DNA of 64,000 nucleotides from Nymphaea colorata (lineage: Eukaryota; Streptophyta; Magnoliopsida; Nymphaeales; Nymphaeaceae): contig NC_045139.1 in assembly GCF_008831285.2 (NCBI RefSeq), positions 32,337,706 to 32,401,705 on the forward strand, written 5' to 3'. Both the position numbers and the translations under genes were made by a program. This document shows positions 27,175-40,900 of the stretch, piece by piece. Each line of letters begins with the position of its first letter. The stretch's first letter is position 1. The notes under the pieces are model-generated. The model was not told the origin of the DNA, did not search any database, and saw nothing but the letters and a program-made list of their open reading frames with translations.

Positions 27175-27545
27175 GTATATCTGATGTGGATTGGATATTC
27201 GATTGAATCATTTCAAAAAATTTAAATATGAAGAAATTTAATATTACAGATTGGATTCAAATTTAAAAAATGACATCCGATTGGGTTAGGTTTCAGATTC
27301 AGATGTACACAACATCTGATTGGGTTCAGATCAGATTTAGTTTTAATGAAATAACCTATATCCAATATTTTTACATTTTGAAAATTGATTGGATTCAGAT
27401 CAAATTTTGATTCAAATATGAGTGTGTAAAATTAGATTCAGATCGGAGATCGGACCTAGATTGTGAAATCAGATTTCAGATTCATATATGACTTTTTTTC
27501 ATTCATATTCGAACCCCAATTTGAATTCAAATATATGAATATTAA
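27175..27545. repeat. AT-rich GATTCAGAT-type dispersed repeat, copy 2
   Basis: It contains TGGATTGGATATTCGATTGA, ATTCAGATCAGATTTAG, ATTGTGAAATCAGATTTCAG and a CATTCATATTCGAACCC block that aligns in order with copy 1. Confidence 0.55.
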
Positions 27546-27723
27546 AAAAAAAAACAGTATGAGGAGGAAGGGAGGGAGGGAGGTAGGGTGGATGAGGAGG
27601 AAGACGGAAGAGGCTCTCTCACTCAGGCGGTGGGAATAAGCCTTCTACTCATCCGAAATGATGCAGCTATGATGCTTTTTTCAGACGAATCACATAGTGC
27701 TACAATTTCATAGACCAAGGTCC

Positions 27724-27777
27724 TCAGATGGGTAGGAATCACTTATACCTTCAGATGGGTAGGAATCACTTATACCT
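27724..27777. repeat. Perfect 27-bp tandem duplication
   Basis: The 27-base unit beginning TCAGATGGGTAGGAATCACT occurs at 27724 and 27751 without mismatch. It lies downstream of the PGRL1 3' end. Confidence 0.9.
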
Positions 27778-28274
27778 GAGCTTATCAACACCCTGAACAA
27801 CCCCATATATATTGATTGAGAAAAAGATGTAGGATCTGAATATGTGACAGGTTCAACTCACTCTTTAACACCTTGCAAGTCGCATCTAGATTTCTAACAG
27901 TGGAGAAACTGGAGCGCTTCGCTGATTCAATTAAATAAGTTTTTTTTTTCTTTTCTTTTAAATCAAACTATGTGGCAGGTTCAACTCACTACAGAAGTCA
28001 CATGGAGTAACATAACATGAATAGAAGAAGGCATGTCATACTCATCTTCAATTTGTTTCAGAGCATTTACATGAATAGAAATGCCAAATTATATAAAACC
28101 AAGGTCCATAAAACCATATGCAGACTTCTAAACCCCTTCTGGAGATAACAAAACAAGAGAATACAACTTATATATACACCTAGCAGTGTCTGCAATTACT
28201 TGGGTGCAATCCCGTCTCAGCTATACAGTGCCACCTAGAGAGAACGTCTCCTTGCCTATTCTCATCATATTCAA

Positions 28275-31200
28275 CTAAGCACTTGCTCCTTTCGGTTCCT
28301 GCAATGAAAAACAGCTTCCGATAGACCAAGCAAGGCCATAAAAAAAGGGCAAATATGAAGCTAACGTTTACTGAGCAAATGCTTGCTTGAGAGAAGCTTC
28401 TAAAATTATAAGGAAATCTTTAACATCTAACCACTAGGGAAAAAAGGATGGGCCACAAAGTTATATATTAACTCAGCAAACAACTTTGCACTAAAAACAA
28501 AGTTTATCATTTAATATTTGCATACTGGTCATCAGAATCATGCTATTTTAATTCTAGGGTTAGACAACAATCAAATAATAGAAGCAAGAAGCAGACAAAA
28601 AGAAGGTTCACTCTCCAGGATCACTTGGAAACAATGGATCTCAGTTCTAAGTATCCGAGGTTTGTACTTTGCTAGTTTGCTGGGCAACCAGGCCAAATCC
28701 TCAGACCTGGAAACAGCATGAGGGGGCATTATTGCCAGATCCTTGATCCTCAAAGAGATTAGGCTCTCAACAACAGGATTAACATATTCACAAATTTTAG
28801 TCCTTACACTAGTTTTTAGAGGAAAGAGGGGACGGCAGAGGGGCATTTACTTACATTATCTACAGTAATCAGGCGACTTCCAGAATCATAGACCAATGCA
28901 GTGCCACAACTGATTGAACCAAAAAAGAAAAAGATCATACTTGTCAATGAATTTCACAAAATATCTTAAAAGTTAAACACAACAGATTGACCATGCATTA
29001 CAAGCAAAAAACTTAAGTACCTAAAAAACATAACATTCTTTTTTCATCAGTAATTTAGGAAGCAATTCTTACTTTGAACACTTGATTGTATTTGCAGATC
29101 CACCACTAGGTACTGTAAGTATTGTCCCAAAGAAGGACGTATTTTCAGTTCCACAGTTTGGACAGGGTCCCTGAGCATGTTGAAAAATTTAATATGGCCA
29201 AAGTGGGAATATAACGATTTCTTTCATGCTACTGTAGAATTTCTTGTTCTATTCATACCTTCAGTATCAAGAAATCCTTCAAAATGGCATTAGTAATACT
29301 CTGTGCTCCCCAAAAGATTAGAGGCAAAGCAGCAAACCACGTGAAAATAAAACTAAATGGCTCTGGCAGCTGCACCAACAAGGAGAAAACTGATGAGTAA
29401 GCTAACTGAAATTCAGGTATAGTAAAAATATAGGCAGACCAGAAATAGCACCGAATGCTCAAGCAAAATGCCTGTCAAGTTTCTAAGCACAGTCGGCAAT
29501 CTTTGGAACTCAAAAGACCATAAAGAAATAAGATTTAGTAGCACATCATAAAGTGACTGATAAAGGATGAAAAGTAAATGATGCAATAGGAATAACTGTT
29601 GCCAGGAAACGATTATATATCAGCAGCATTTAATTCATGAATAAGTTCTCACATGCAGATGGTGGCCGGAAGGCTGGAAGCTAAACTGAAACATAGGTTT
29701 TATGATGACATTTCTTGCTAAAACAATGTATTGGCATTAGCTGAAAGAAAAAAAAAATAACAGACTAGTATTTTTCTAACTCAAAAATTTACTAAGGTTC
29801 ATGAAAAAAAGAAAAAAATACAGAACATTATGCACCTCCAGGAGATATGTGATCTCAAATCCAGTCAAGTCATCAAGAAAGAAGAACCTGTTTATGAAAA
29901 AAAAAATTCAGATTTTGACGGAACAAATGCAAGAACTCAAAATTATTTTTGTGACATACAATAAACATCGAACTCACAAAGTAAGTGATATGACAGCAGC
30001 TGGAACATTCAATAGGAACATCTTGAAATAGTCAACCTGCAAGTCACTATAGACCTATGAAACAAAACAAATAATTTATGTTACTAATACAGCCATGTTA
30101 GGATAGAAAGTTAATGCACTGAAGCAAAATGGAAATACAAGTCTATCAGATGCATATATTAAAAGTGACATTCAATAATTGCTGCATATGGAACAGTCAC
30201 CAACGATGAACAAGGATGCACCAATGCAGTTCTAGCGAAAAAAAAGGCACAAATGTCCCATACCTTTCTAGTGCGAAGGCTGCAACGAGGACCCTCCTGC
30301 ATAATCTGGCTCCCTTCTCTCTGCGGAAGGGATGATTATTGGCAAACTTGAACATTTCAAAACTTTCAAACCATAAAATCATAATGATTGCAATGGTATA
30401 TTCACGATTCTATGTTGCATTAGATAGTTTTGTTACATCATCCAAGCACCAAAGGTGTACAATTCATTGAGATAAATTCTATTAATCATTAGCTATTCCC
30501 TTTTCCTACATTCTTTGAAAGAGGAAAAATAGCAATGACTAGGTTGAGTTGAGCAGGAGATTTACTTGGAAAATGCCATAATTACTAAATGCCAATTCTG
30601 AACTGCTTGAACAACATTATGCCTTGGCATAGACTGCAAAAATTTGCAGAGCGAACTCATTAAGAGGATGAGAAGATGGTGGTATCGCACCTTCAGGCGT
30701 AGTTTCAGTGCATCAAATTCGTCATCTGACATTATTGGCTTCCCAGCCACATAAGCCATTGAAGCTTCAAGCAGCTTCTGCTCGTCAGGGCCTGAACATT
30801 GAACCAAAGCGAGAATTATATTGCTCAATCTTCCAACTTGTCACATGACAACTACTAGAATAGAATCAGGAATTGAGTAATAGAAAGAAGACAGCAAGAA
30901 ATTCAAATCCGAACTTAGCATGACAACACTGCTGCCTTCCCACGTTAGTTCCTCCTTGAGGTTGTCAAACTCCTCGTTACTCATTATTGGTTCTTTGTCA
31001 TAGTAGAATGACTGCATTACAACACGTGTCATTATTATTGCTCCAGCAAAGATATAAGCTTAGCATCAATATCATCGTGAGATACATTCAGTGTCAAATC
31101 TAATTCCAAAACTACTGTGGAAAGAAAGCAAGGTCATATTATATACTTGCAGTGCTTGTAGGAAGTCCTGCTCAAGTTCTCCTAGCGTCTTCTTCTCTGC

Positions 31201-32704
31201 CTTTTTATCGAGGCTACAGTATGGTAAGATCTTGCTATCAACAACGTCATTTTCTTCGACTTGGCCTGCACCAATTGAATGAACTGTAGAGAGGAAAGCT
31301 AGCTACTGGGACAACCAAGTAACCACAGCGACATTCTTAAGTAAAAGGATAGCGAAGATAGCAAAGAAAGCATTCATTGAGAGCAGCTGGAACTAGTAAA
31401 CAAGAACATGCAAGCACTATGTCGTGAAAAATACAGAAAGGGCGTGGTGAACACAACGTAGAGTCTTATTATTGCTACCACAGGATATGTAACTCCGTTC
31501 TTGATTTGAGAGCATCCTTCCTTCTTATACCATGAAAGAGAGGGCTTGGAACAGCACAAAGTCTTAGCATAAATTTTGTGTACGTCTATGTGCTTGTGGC
31601 CCTAAGAAAAGAACTATTTGAACTACGAATGAGCATGACAAATTTAAAAGACGCCAATGATATGCATTTCAATCTTATTCCCTCTAATCAGACTAGAAAA
31701 CGGATCCCAATGGATATACTCCGTCAAGGCAGCGACAAGAAAGGACCATGAGGGCCAACGTGGACATGCACAGAAAAAGGCAAATTGGGGAACTACCACC
31801 AACAGATTGTGCTATTGGAACGTGTCATCGGTGAAATCATTGAGAATTCACCCAAGAGGAATACATCCAAGATTATTGGTTTTTCTATGGCATGTATCGA
31901 TGCACATGGCGGAGGAGATTACAAGATTTATAAATACATTCCACAGGATTTAACTATAGATATGGTGTCCTAGATCTTGTCGTTTTGGAGGTAAAAACGT
32001 GAACGGTGAAAAATCTTATTAGAAGAATTGTGCTTCAGCATCGATTGTTGAACAAGTGATTGTAGTAAAATGCTCAATTGTTCTCACAGATAACATAATC
32101 ATCAACAGAGGGAACACAAAACGGCGATCAACAAAGCAAAGCACGTGCTCAAACATCTACAAGTAAAGCGAGATGACACTGAGCTTGTAACTCTGCTGAA
32201 TTTAAAACTCAAAAGTTGACTTGATATGGATTCAAATGTAAGGAACTGATGATTGGTACAAATCGTGAAATGTTTTTATAGTAATGATGCAACTTTGGTG
32301 AACCCATTTGCCACTGATCTCCAACTTCTCATGAATTTCACCGGCTCGTCGACCACCAATGCAAAACAAGCGCACGGCTTCTCGCAAACCACAGAAACCC
32401 AAGAGCCACCCACAAAAAACCGACCAATAAGATCATGATTCCGACCATAAAGATGGAGAAAGAATAACGGACCTTGCTGTTCGGCGGACTGGGCAGCTAC
32501 GCACAAGCTTCGGCGCGTCGCCGACACACTCAGGTTGAATTTGCCGTGGTTGGGAAAGGGAATTCTGATGGGAGAAGAAGGGAGGGAGAAGGAGGAAGAA
32601 GGAGGTGGGAAGCGCCTGTAACAGAGAGGAGAGCAGGACAGGCGGGAAGGAAGGGAGCTGAAGATGCGAGCGGCAGCAGCCGGGAACCCGAATTCTATCG
32701 CCAT
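28275..32704 (-). CDS. PGRL1: PGRL1, thylakoid PGR5-like protein of cyclic electron flow around photosystem I
   Basis: Eleven exons give 340 aa: 32473-32704, 31147-31265, 30915-31011, 30691-30791, 30264-30320, 29978-30054, 29836-29887, 29259-29369, 29073-29170, 28855-28909 and 28275-28298. Phases agree throughout, with TAG at 28275-28277. PGRL1 is known as a two-pass thylakoid membrane protein that works with PGR5 in antimycin-sensitive cyclic electron flow. Exon 1 encodes a Ser/Pro/Arg-rich plastid transit peptide. The mature part shows FYYDKEPIMSNEEFDNLKEE, LEASMAYVAGKPIMSDDEF, a first membrane segment around FLLNVPAAVISLTLFFFL, a second around FIFTWFAALPLIFW, then DFLILKGPCPNCGTENTSFF and CGTALVYDSGSRLI. 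Six cysteines expected of a redox-active PGRL1 are present: one in LPYCSL, one in GPRCSL, and two CxxC pairs. Length matches the family. The short last exon (DN then EPKGASA) is the least certain part. Confidence 0.93.
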
Positions 32705-35700
32705 GGCGGCCAGAGTAGTTCAACCGACTCTAGTCTGCGTGCTGTGGAAGCTCACCTTCGCTGCTCCTTCTCCTGCTGAGGAGAGGACGAGAGTGAGATG
32801 GTGGTGGTGGTGGCTGTTGCCTGGTGCACAGGAAAGACGATAACGAGGCGGGGCGAACGTGTGGAGGGAAACCATCCTTTGATTAAACTGCGGCTGTGCT
32901 TTGGCGAAAATGGTGCTCCCCAGATTTTCGAGTGACAACTAGGAAGCAAGGGACCACAAGGCTGACAATCCTCCATGATTAAGGGTGTTAATGGTTCGAA
33001 TTCAGGTGACATTCGACTTGAATCCGAGCTTTGAACATGATTGGTAAGAGATTTCGGACTCGATATTCAATTTTCTTGCAGAGTTCTACCAAATATCTGA
33101 TTTTGGTACGTATCGCCTTGATTTGATGTAAAATTTGGATCTATTTGTCGTATTTTCTACATTTAGTGGCTGTGAATCCAATTAGGCCAGACGGAAATTG
33201 AGAGTTATAATACATCTGATTGAAATTTAACCACTTTACATGTCCATTCCGACAAGCAGGGGGCTGATTCCATTGCTGGAGTGAAGGTCGAAGCTTCTTT
33301 CGTTATAGTAATACTGTTTTTTGGTGTATCGGGGTAGTACCTTGCTATGTTTCAACTTGTACATCAGTACTTCGTCCATCTTCTCCTTTTGCAACACGAG
33401 TCGATGCTATAAGAATTCGAAACAAAAACTGATTACCTATCAGCTCCTACTCCGACAGTTACGGCAACTTTTTCAAAAATATTACATACCCATTTGTGTG
33501 CCACATTTGGGAATAACATAAACCCAGGTTCTACTATGAATTCAAATTTCAAAACTTGGACTATTGGAGTCCTTGGGTCGATCCAATCTCGTGATCTTCA
33601 TATCTTGTTGTCCATGAATGCAGAATCAGACTCAGTCCCCTCTTGTTTTAGATCATACATTCCGATAATAGAACAGTAAACCTCGGATCCAAGGGCAGTC
33701 TGACCCGAGATCCTTAATTTGTTAAATCATAGATTTTGTTGTGGAAATCTTGTGACATCAGGTCCTTGGATTTAAGATCCCAGGCTCTCAAGCATCCCAG
33801 AGATTTCATGTATTGAGTTCGACGCTTTTGAATAAAGGTTGGATCGCTAACTCAACGAAATATTCAATTAAATCGATGTCAGATTAAGTAGATTATGCTT
33901 AGCCAACAACCCATTGAGAATAAAATCTGGTTTTTGTTTGAAATTTAGCATTCTACTGCATGTCCAACCCGACCCGTAAGATGTCAGCAATTAGGGGAGC
34001 TGGATCGCCGATGTTCGTTATTTCCACTCTCATTGCAAAACCAACACTTGGATCCAATTAAATAAGGTTCGGCGCTGCTTAGTTCTCCCATATTCTTCCC
34101 TGCTTTGCAATCTTTACATCATATTGTTAAACCAAATTCAATTGCATCATCTTGTTACATCAATAAGTTGAATTGAAGTGCTAGTTATTATTTTATTTTT
34201 TATTTTTTTTGCAAGCAATTGATCTGCATGACGAATGCATCTAAAACTGAACTCCCCACTTCATAGAACTGACTCAATCACGATCACATGCAACAAACTA
34301 AATCTAAGGGTGGAACTAGAAATTCTCACTAAGGGGAACTAGTTATAAGATTTTAAAATTTTCAAGGGACACTAAATCTGTAAATGAAGAAAATCGCCCT
34401 AAAATATCAATATGAAAATAAGCATTTTTGTGAGGGTGTGCGGCAGTTTCCTTTACAGTGCCTACACCTGCCTCCGCCCCAGACTAAATCTTTGTCCTTG
34501 TCATAGACATTGTATTGCACGAGAGGAATCTCCGCAGCTAAAAATAGGCTTCACATGATTCTTCATCCTTCCTTCTTTTGCCTTCTTATTGGGTACATGA
34601 GGTTGGTTTTGGCTCAAATAGGTTGGTGCATATATTGGCAGTCATTGTTCTGATGCAATTGGCAAGCAGATTACTCTTAAACACGATCATCCGCAAGATT
34701 GATCCTTAACATTTGATTGAAAAAGTTTGATTCACTGATTAAACCGGCACTTAATTCATTTTTTTCAGAATAGCAGGGTATTGACCCCAAGGGGCGTAGC
34801 ATAACTGGTTAGACATGCGATCGCATAGAAGATACAGTTCTATTCCTATGTGCTAGCCTACTCCCCTTGACTGTAAACGATGAAATTGCAACACTCTATT
34901 GACGGGTGTACTATAATGCACCCAAGTTCCTTGTATCCCAAGATCCCAAGGGCAATGGGAATGGAGGGCATTCGGGTTTGTTTTTGAGCTCCTGCTCACC
35001 AAAAAATTGGCAAGGTATGGGACGCAAAAAATTACTTGCCTTTTTAATGGCTGAAACCAACTGAACATTGAAGGGCCATCCAAATACTTGGAATTTTCAT
35101 TAAGAAGTATCCTCAGCTTCTCCAAATAATTTCGCTGGAATTTTACAAAAGGTTTATCACATATGCTTTGAGGAAATAAAAGGGAATTTTGCGTGATTTA
35201 CCCAATTAACAGCTTGAATAAATAGCAAGGTTATTTTGAAATTTAAGCTACCCGGCTAAGGATTTTCTTGGTGAAGGAATGAACAACACCAAGTTGAGGT
35301 TCACAACATTTCATGCTTATTTGATGACAAGCTGCAAGAAGAAGAAAGGCCAAAAGACACTGAACATGTAAGCTTCAAGTTGGCAACATAAATGGAGCCC
35401 ATTTTATGGCGAGAGATTCAGGGATCAGCAATATGAAGGACAATGGAAACGCATGATTCCAACTCTAATAAATATAAGGAATTTATGTTCATGGAAGTGG
35501 TCAAAAGGATAAAATCGTATGCAAAATGTGGACTGTATTATCATGAAGAATTTCAGATCTCTGCTTTCCATGGCTAAACTTTGATTAGTTGTGCATGATC
35601 GTTGCTCCTTACAGTACAAAACGGTACCTTCAAAGGAAACTGAAATTGAAAAGATGCTAAAAATGAAAAAGGCAAATTTGAAAGAGCTCAGTCATCCATA

Positions 35701-35935
35701 ACAATAAGGGGGCTACAAATATGACAATGCTAATTGATATATTAGTATATACATGTGATCAATGTTTCAGAAAAATATTTGTTTTTCCTCTGTTGGAAAA
35801 TGAATGGAATGAATGACAAAACGGAGGGTGCACATAGAAACATACTGTGGTTTACGTGTAGGCCCACCCCCACATTCTGTCCTTGCCTTTTACAAGCCGA
35901 TCTCCTCCGAGAAGATAGCAACTTATACCACAATC
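32705..35935. other. Intergenic region between PGRL1 5' end and GAUT1 3' end
   Basis: Both neighbours are on the minus strand, so this holds the PGRL1 promoter (from 32705, with a GA-rich leader and a GTG-repeat stretch near 32799-32818) and the GAUT1 3' flank. A SINE-like element lies near 34783-34935. A stretch at about 34310-34485 resembles other dispersed plant repeats. No gene is supported; ORFs here are short and without domains. Confidence 0.6.
34783..34935 (+). mobile_element. SINE-like element, copy 2
   Basis: A box TAGCATAACTGG (34797-34808) and B-box-like AGTTCTATTCC (34836-34846) are followed by CTGTAAACGATGAAATTGCA and GACGGGTGTACTATA, aligning with copy 1. Confidence 0.55.
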
Positions 35936-37908
35936 TTAGTCACTAAGCCTGCAGGACTTGATATGAGGGTCGTCATACTTTATGTACTTGGTCCAATATG
36001 GCCTGTACTTGGACATTGCAATCTCTAGCCAGGGCTTCATGTTTCCGTTGTAGTGAATAACGGCAGCATCTTCTATGTCAGAACGGTCCACACTAGGGTT
36101 GTAGCCCAACCCCAAAACGTGCCATGATTTCTCCAATGGTTCCGTCAATCCATAAAATGTTATAAGACCAGGAGGTAGTGTCCCAAGCTTCCACAACGTC
36201 CTCTCCTCATTCTAGTTGCAGATGACATGATGTCATCAGATAAACATGAAAATTTTGCCTAAAAGCATAGAATGGATGAAAAACGAAGAAAACAAAACAG
36301 AAAGCATGAAACTCACCATATTCTGCCACTTGTGATAGATACCGGTGATGTCCCTTTTCTTCCACTCTTTCAAATCAAAGAGATTCATCCCATATGCCCA
36401 ACCACAGGCATTTGGGTCAAAGTTCTTCGATATGTGAGGATTGGAGAAGTTGAGATATTTATCAAACCGATGGAAGCTCTCTCCGCAAGTCTCCACTGCA
36501 CCATTTACCTTGCCTTTCAGATCAACTGACCATAGTGGAGTCAAGTCCTTCTGGACTACAATGTCATCATCCAGAAATAAAATCTTATCCAACTTCGGAT
36601 AAACCTGTGGGAGATAGAACCTAAGATGGTTCAACATGGATAAGTATTTTGGATTTCTGTATTTGAGATTAGAGGAACTCGCTGAAAGAGTCGTTGGATG
36701 ATCTGCCTTGAAATAGTACTCTTTCATTGCTGCAGATTCGAGCTGCCGCAGGACAGGACAATATGATGAATTTAACCATTTAAATTCGTCAACATTTTCA
36801 ACATGGATTGTGGCCTTTCCAGGAGCATTGAGCAAAAACCACATATTCATGGCCCCAAAATTCAGCTTGTCAGTAACCAAGTGGAATACATGTTTCTCTG
36901 GTTCCTGAAATTCAGAGAACCAACTAGCCATGAGGTGGAGACCTCCCCAGAAAAAAATAAATAAAAAAAAAGGAAGTAAAATGACAAAGCAACATGATAG
37001 ACTATTTCCATACCTTTGCATTCATTATGGTTGAGTTAACAACAACAGATGCAGCCAACACATTATCCGAGAACAGGGCATAATGATACAAACTTGGGTC
37101 TTCCAGTTTGTCCATGTTAGGGAACTTCCTCTTCTCAGGAGGAAGCATATAATAGGCAATTGTCAAGCGCATGGATAGGCAATGAATGGCATTAGGGATG
37201 GTTTTAGCAGCAAGTTGGCTCAAGAATGTGCTCTGCTTCTTCAAGCTTCTCACCTGTTCATCTGCAGACTGAAGCATTGCTCGTAGCCTTTGGGTTACCA
37301 GTGCACAATCATGAACATGCACCCTAGATTTTGACAATGTGCTACCCATTAACTTCATCTTCTCAGCTGCACTGTCACATACATTATGTAATATCAATCA
37401 TATGATAATAAAAGCATAATTCAATTTCCTCTATGAATCTTCTTTTGAGGGTCAGAAGGACACCTTTGGTGGAGATCTGCATCAACACTGGCATCTCCCA
37501 AAGAATGCTGGCTCTCTTTCAGACGAAGCATTAGTTCTTCATATAGATCACTTCTGTTCTTTGTCTTGGCAATACTTGCATAAACCTTCGCCATGATTAT
37601 CTGGTCTCTTATGACTCTTACTGTCCCATCAGAATTTTCATTTTCATTATCCTTCCTCCATATGCTATACTTCCCAAGTACTGCAGAGTCCACCATTTTT
37701 GAATGTTCAATGGCAGCATTTTCAAGCTTAACAGTAGCTTCACTATCTTGCTGAACCAGCTCAGTTGCCCTCTTTTCTCGCCGCCTCTGTCTTAACATCT
37801 GTAAAAACATTAAACCAATAATAAGCATAGTCACTAATTTGCACTCTCTGAAAGGTAAAACATCATGATTATACAGGCTCCTAGATAAGTCTCCAATGAA
37901 TTTTGATG

Positions 37909-37953
<45 letters not shown>

Positions 37954-40900
37954 GTAATGGAAAACCCTACACAAAAAGGACAAAATTATCAAAGAAAGAA
38001 AAAAAAATAAAAAACATATAAAAGATATCCATGTTACAATTGCATATTTTTGTTGCAATAAATCAATAAAATCACCAAGATATTGCTATAAAACTGGCTT
38101 TAGAAGCCTCTGATATTTATCCTTAATATTATTTAATAAAAATTATGTAAATTCGAACTTATAAAATGTTTGGCGATATCTGCAACTTTGACAAGAAGAC
38201 ACCAAATTCTACATGCCTTTTAACTTTAAAATCTCATGGAAATTTTACCTCTCAAATCGATACATCGAGACCTCAAGAAAGAAAAAACTTCAATATTTTA
38301 TTTGGCAGCCTTTTCAAAGACAACAAGAAAAGAAAATCACCAATTAACCAAAAAATTTATCACAGGAGAAGAGAAAGAAGATGAAGAAAGTTCCAGAGTG
38401 CCATGAACCAACCAAAGACTGCTCAGGTCCAGACCAGGAAGCTACAGGAGCTGCTCATGGGAGATGCTCCCTACTCCCTTGTCATATGATACTGGTAAGA
38501 GACACTCCTTTGAGCATAGTGACATAAGCATGGTCCAAAACTACTTCAAAGAAAATTATATTTTCTTCCATGTTGAGAACATTACATAGCATATACTTGC
38601 ATAAAATGTGAATCAAACTCGGGATGTTTTAAGGCATGCTGTTAAACATGTGTCTAGGCTTGTCTACGCCCCCAGACTTGGCTGGTGGCCTGGATGGCTG
38701 TTCCTGGTGATCTGGACACCTAACCAATGCTTAGGGAGTTAGGTTGTACAGGCATTCAATAGCCTAGGGGCTTTCCTTCAGCAGCATAGATATATTTTCT
38801 TCTTCCTCGTCCTTTTCTCTTCCTCTTCTAGCATCTGAAGCAAACTTTTTTTTTTATCTTCTTCTCCTTTTGTGTTTGTGCAGATTTCCTTTTCCTCTTT
38901 TTTTTTTTCATGTTCCATGTGATTCTGCATTAAAAGTATATGTGTGTGTGCACACTTATAATTATTTACAGTTATATTTGATATACTGTTGTACTTTAAA
39001 TATTTATATTTTATAGGTTTGCTTATGCTTTATAGTTTATATATATGGGTTGGTCCCCAATAGCTTTTCTTTCATGTTAGCACTATCATAGAATGCAGTT
39101 CTATAACACATATGATTAGTTGAGGATTTATCTTCCCACATTAGCAGAAAGAAAGGTTAGCAATTTCTGGCTTTTAATTTAGACTTTAGGTTTTGGAAAT
39201 TAGAGTTACAGATTTAGAAGTTGGCATGTATGAAATTAGAAAATTTTGCGTGCTCTATAGCATTACAGAGGTGTTAAATTGTAAACATACTCCCTTTGTT
39301 CAATATAATCTCTAAACTTTATGTTGACTATCATGTTACACAATGTTTAGTCTGATAGATTTATCAGGATTGTAATTGCTTTGTTGTTAGAAGTTGATAG
39401 TCATGGGTTTCATTGAGAAATATTTTAGCATTTTTGTTAATTTTAAAATTTAATGTTGTACTGTATTGCTTTACCGTTTGCATTTTTCTGGACTACTTAA
39501 TGCACATAGTCCCACCAGCATAGGCTGCACCTGGTGCTTTTGTCAACTTAGGTCCTAAAAGCCTATAGAATCCTTCCACATTTCAAATAATGTTGATGCT
39601 ATTAAAATAACATCAACATGATTCACTTCTCATATTGTCTCAGATGATCTCAAGAATAATCAAAACCAATGACAAAAAATGGACGAAAATGGACAAACTT
39701 GCAAGCAGATACCCCACGTAGGGCACGTGCATCCAAATCATTGTTTCTCTATCACATTGATCTCACACAATCTAACAGAAATAAGAGAACTGAAGGAACA
39801 TTACCCTCCGGGCTAACTTTTCAGGCGTGTCAGTAGTCTGAGCATGAGCTGCAACAAGAACATTTTAGATGAATCATGGTTACAGTTTCATAAGCTTTTG
39901 TTCATGCATAACTGAAAATGGACAGGTCAGTAATACCAAGTCCAGACTCTCCTCGGGTCTCTGTACCCTTAGATGCTCTGTGTTCAGTTCCTGTATGACC
40001 ATCAGTAACTATGTCCTTGGCAGATGTAGCTTCTTTTAAGGAACTGGGGACTTGATTCTGTTACAAGAGTTGAAGTCAGTAAACCTTGAAGCACTCTTAA
40101 CAACAAAATTCCTGCTGGAAAAAGTACCACCTCCTCAATATGATCAGCATCATCAGATATCCATGAAGAAGGCAAACCATTATGGGCTAAGAAATTGAGA
40201 CTCAAAGGACCAGAGTCATCCATATTGGCTGTGACAACATCAAGAACCTGAAAGTGCACCTAATCGGATTAGCTTCTCCGATGTATATATCTAAACTAAC
40301 AAACAATTAAATGTCATTTCCATGCCTCTTTGGAAAGAAGGGGTTCAATCTGTAGCAAAGCAAGTTGTTTCCTCCAGTCCAAGACCTACACCAATAGAAC
40401 CAGCACAATGAATCAGGATGCAATTAAAAGCAAACACAAATTGCAATTGGCATTCAGTGCCAAGTAAATTGATCACAAAATATCCTAAAAGGCAATCTAC
40501 CTGTCCGTTAGGCCAATCAAGGAAATCCACGTTACCTGAAAAAGAAAAATCGTTGTTCAAATATCGCCTCAATCATCATTATAGTTTGGTACTCAATATT
40601 TAAAAGAAAAATCAGCTCGGTGATATTGAAGACAAAATATCACCAATATTTTGAAAAACGAATTTATATAAATTTCCTATTACCAAAAAAGGATTTGATT
40701 TTATATTCTCAGTAGATGATTTTCATTATTTATTTATTTTATTTAAAAAAATCTAATTGATTCCTTACATTTTCATCATTGTTGAAAAATCACATTAAAC
40801 CTGTATACAAAGAGCTTCTGAGGAAAAACAATTTCTGACCAAAACCAATGTACAATCTAGCAAAGTATGAAAAATCAAAAGAACACCAAGATTTGTGCAG

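Larger units (their letters stand above)
26021..28274. other. Convergent intergenic region between SAP18 and PGRL1
   Basis: This tract holds the 3' flanks of both genes, about 2.25 kb in all. It contains a relatively GC-rich unassigned stretch (about 26750-27060) ending in a (CT)n run, an AT-rich GATTCAGAT-type repeat near 27175-27540, and a perfect 27-bp tandem duplication at 27724-27777. The 132-aa ORF over 26771-27169 shows no known domain and is probably spurious. Confidence 0.6.
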
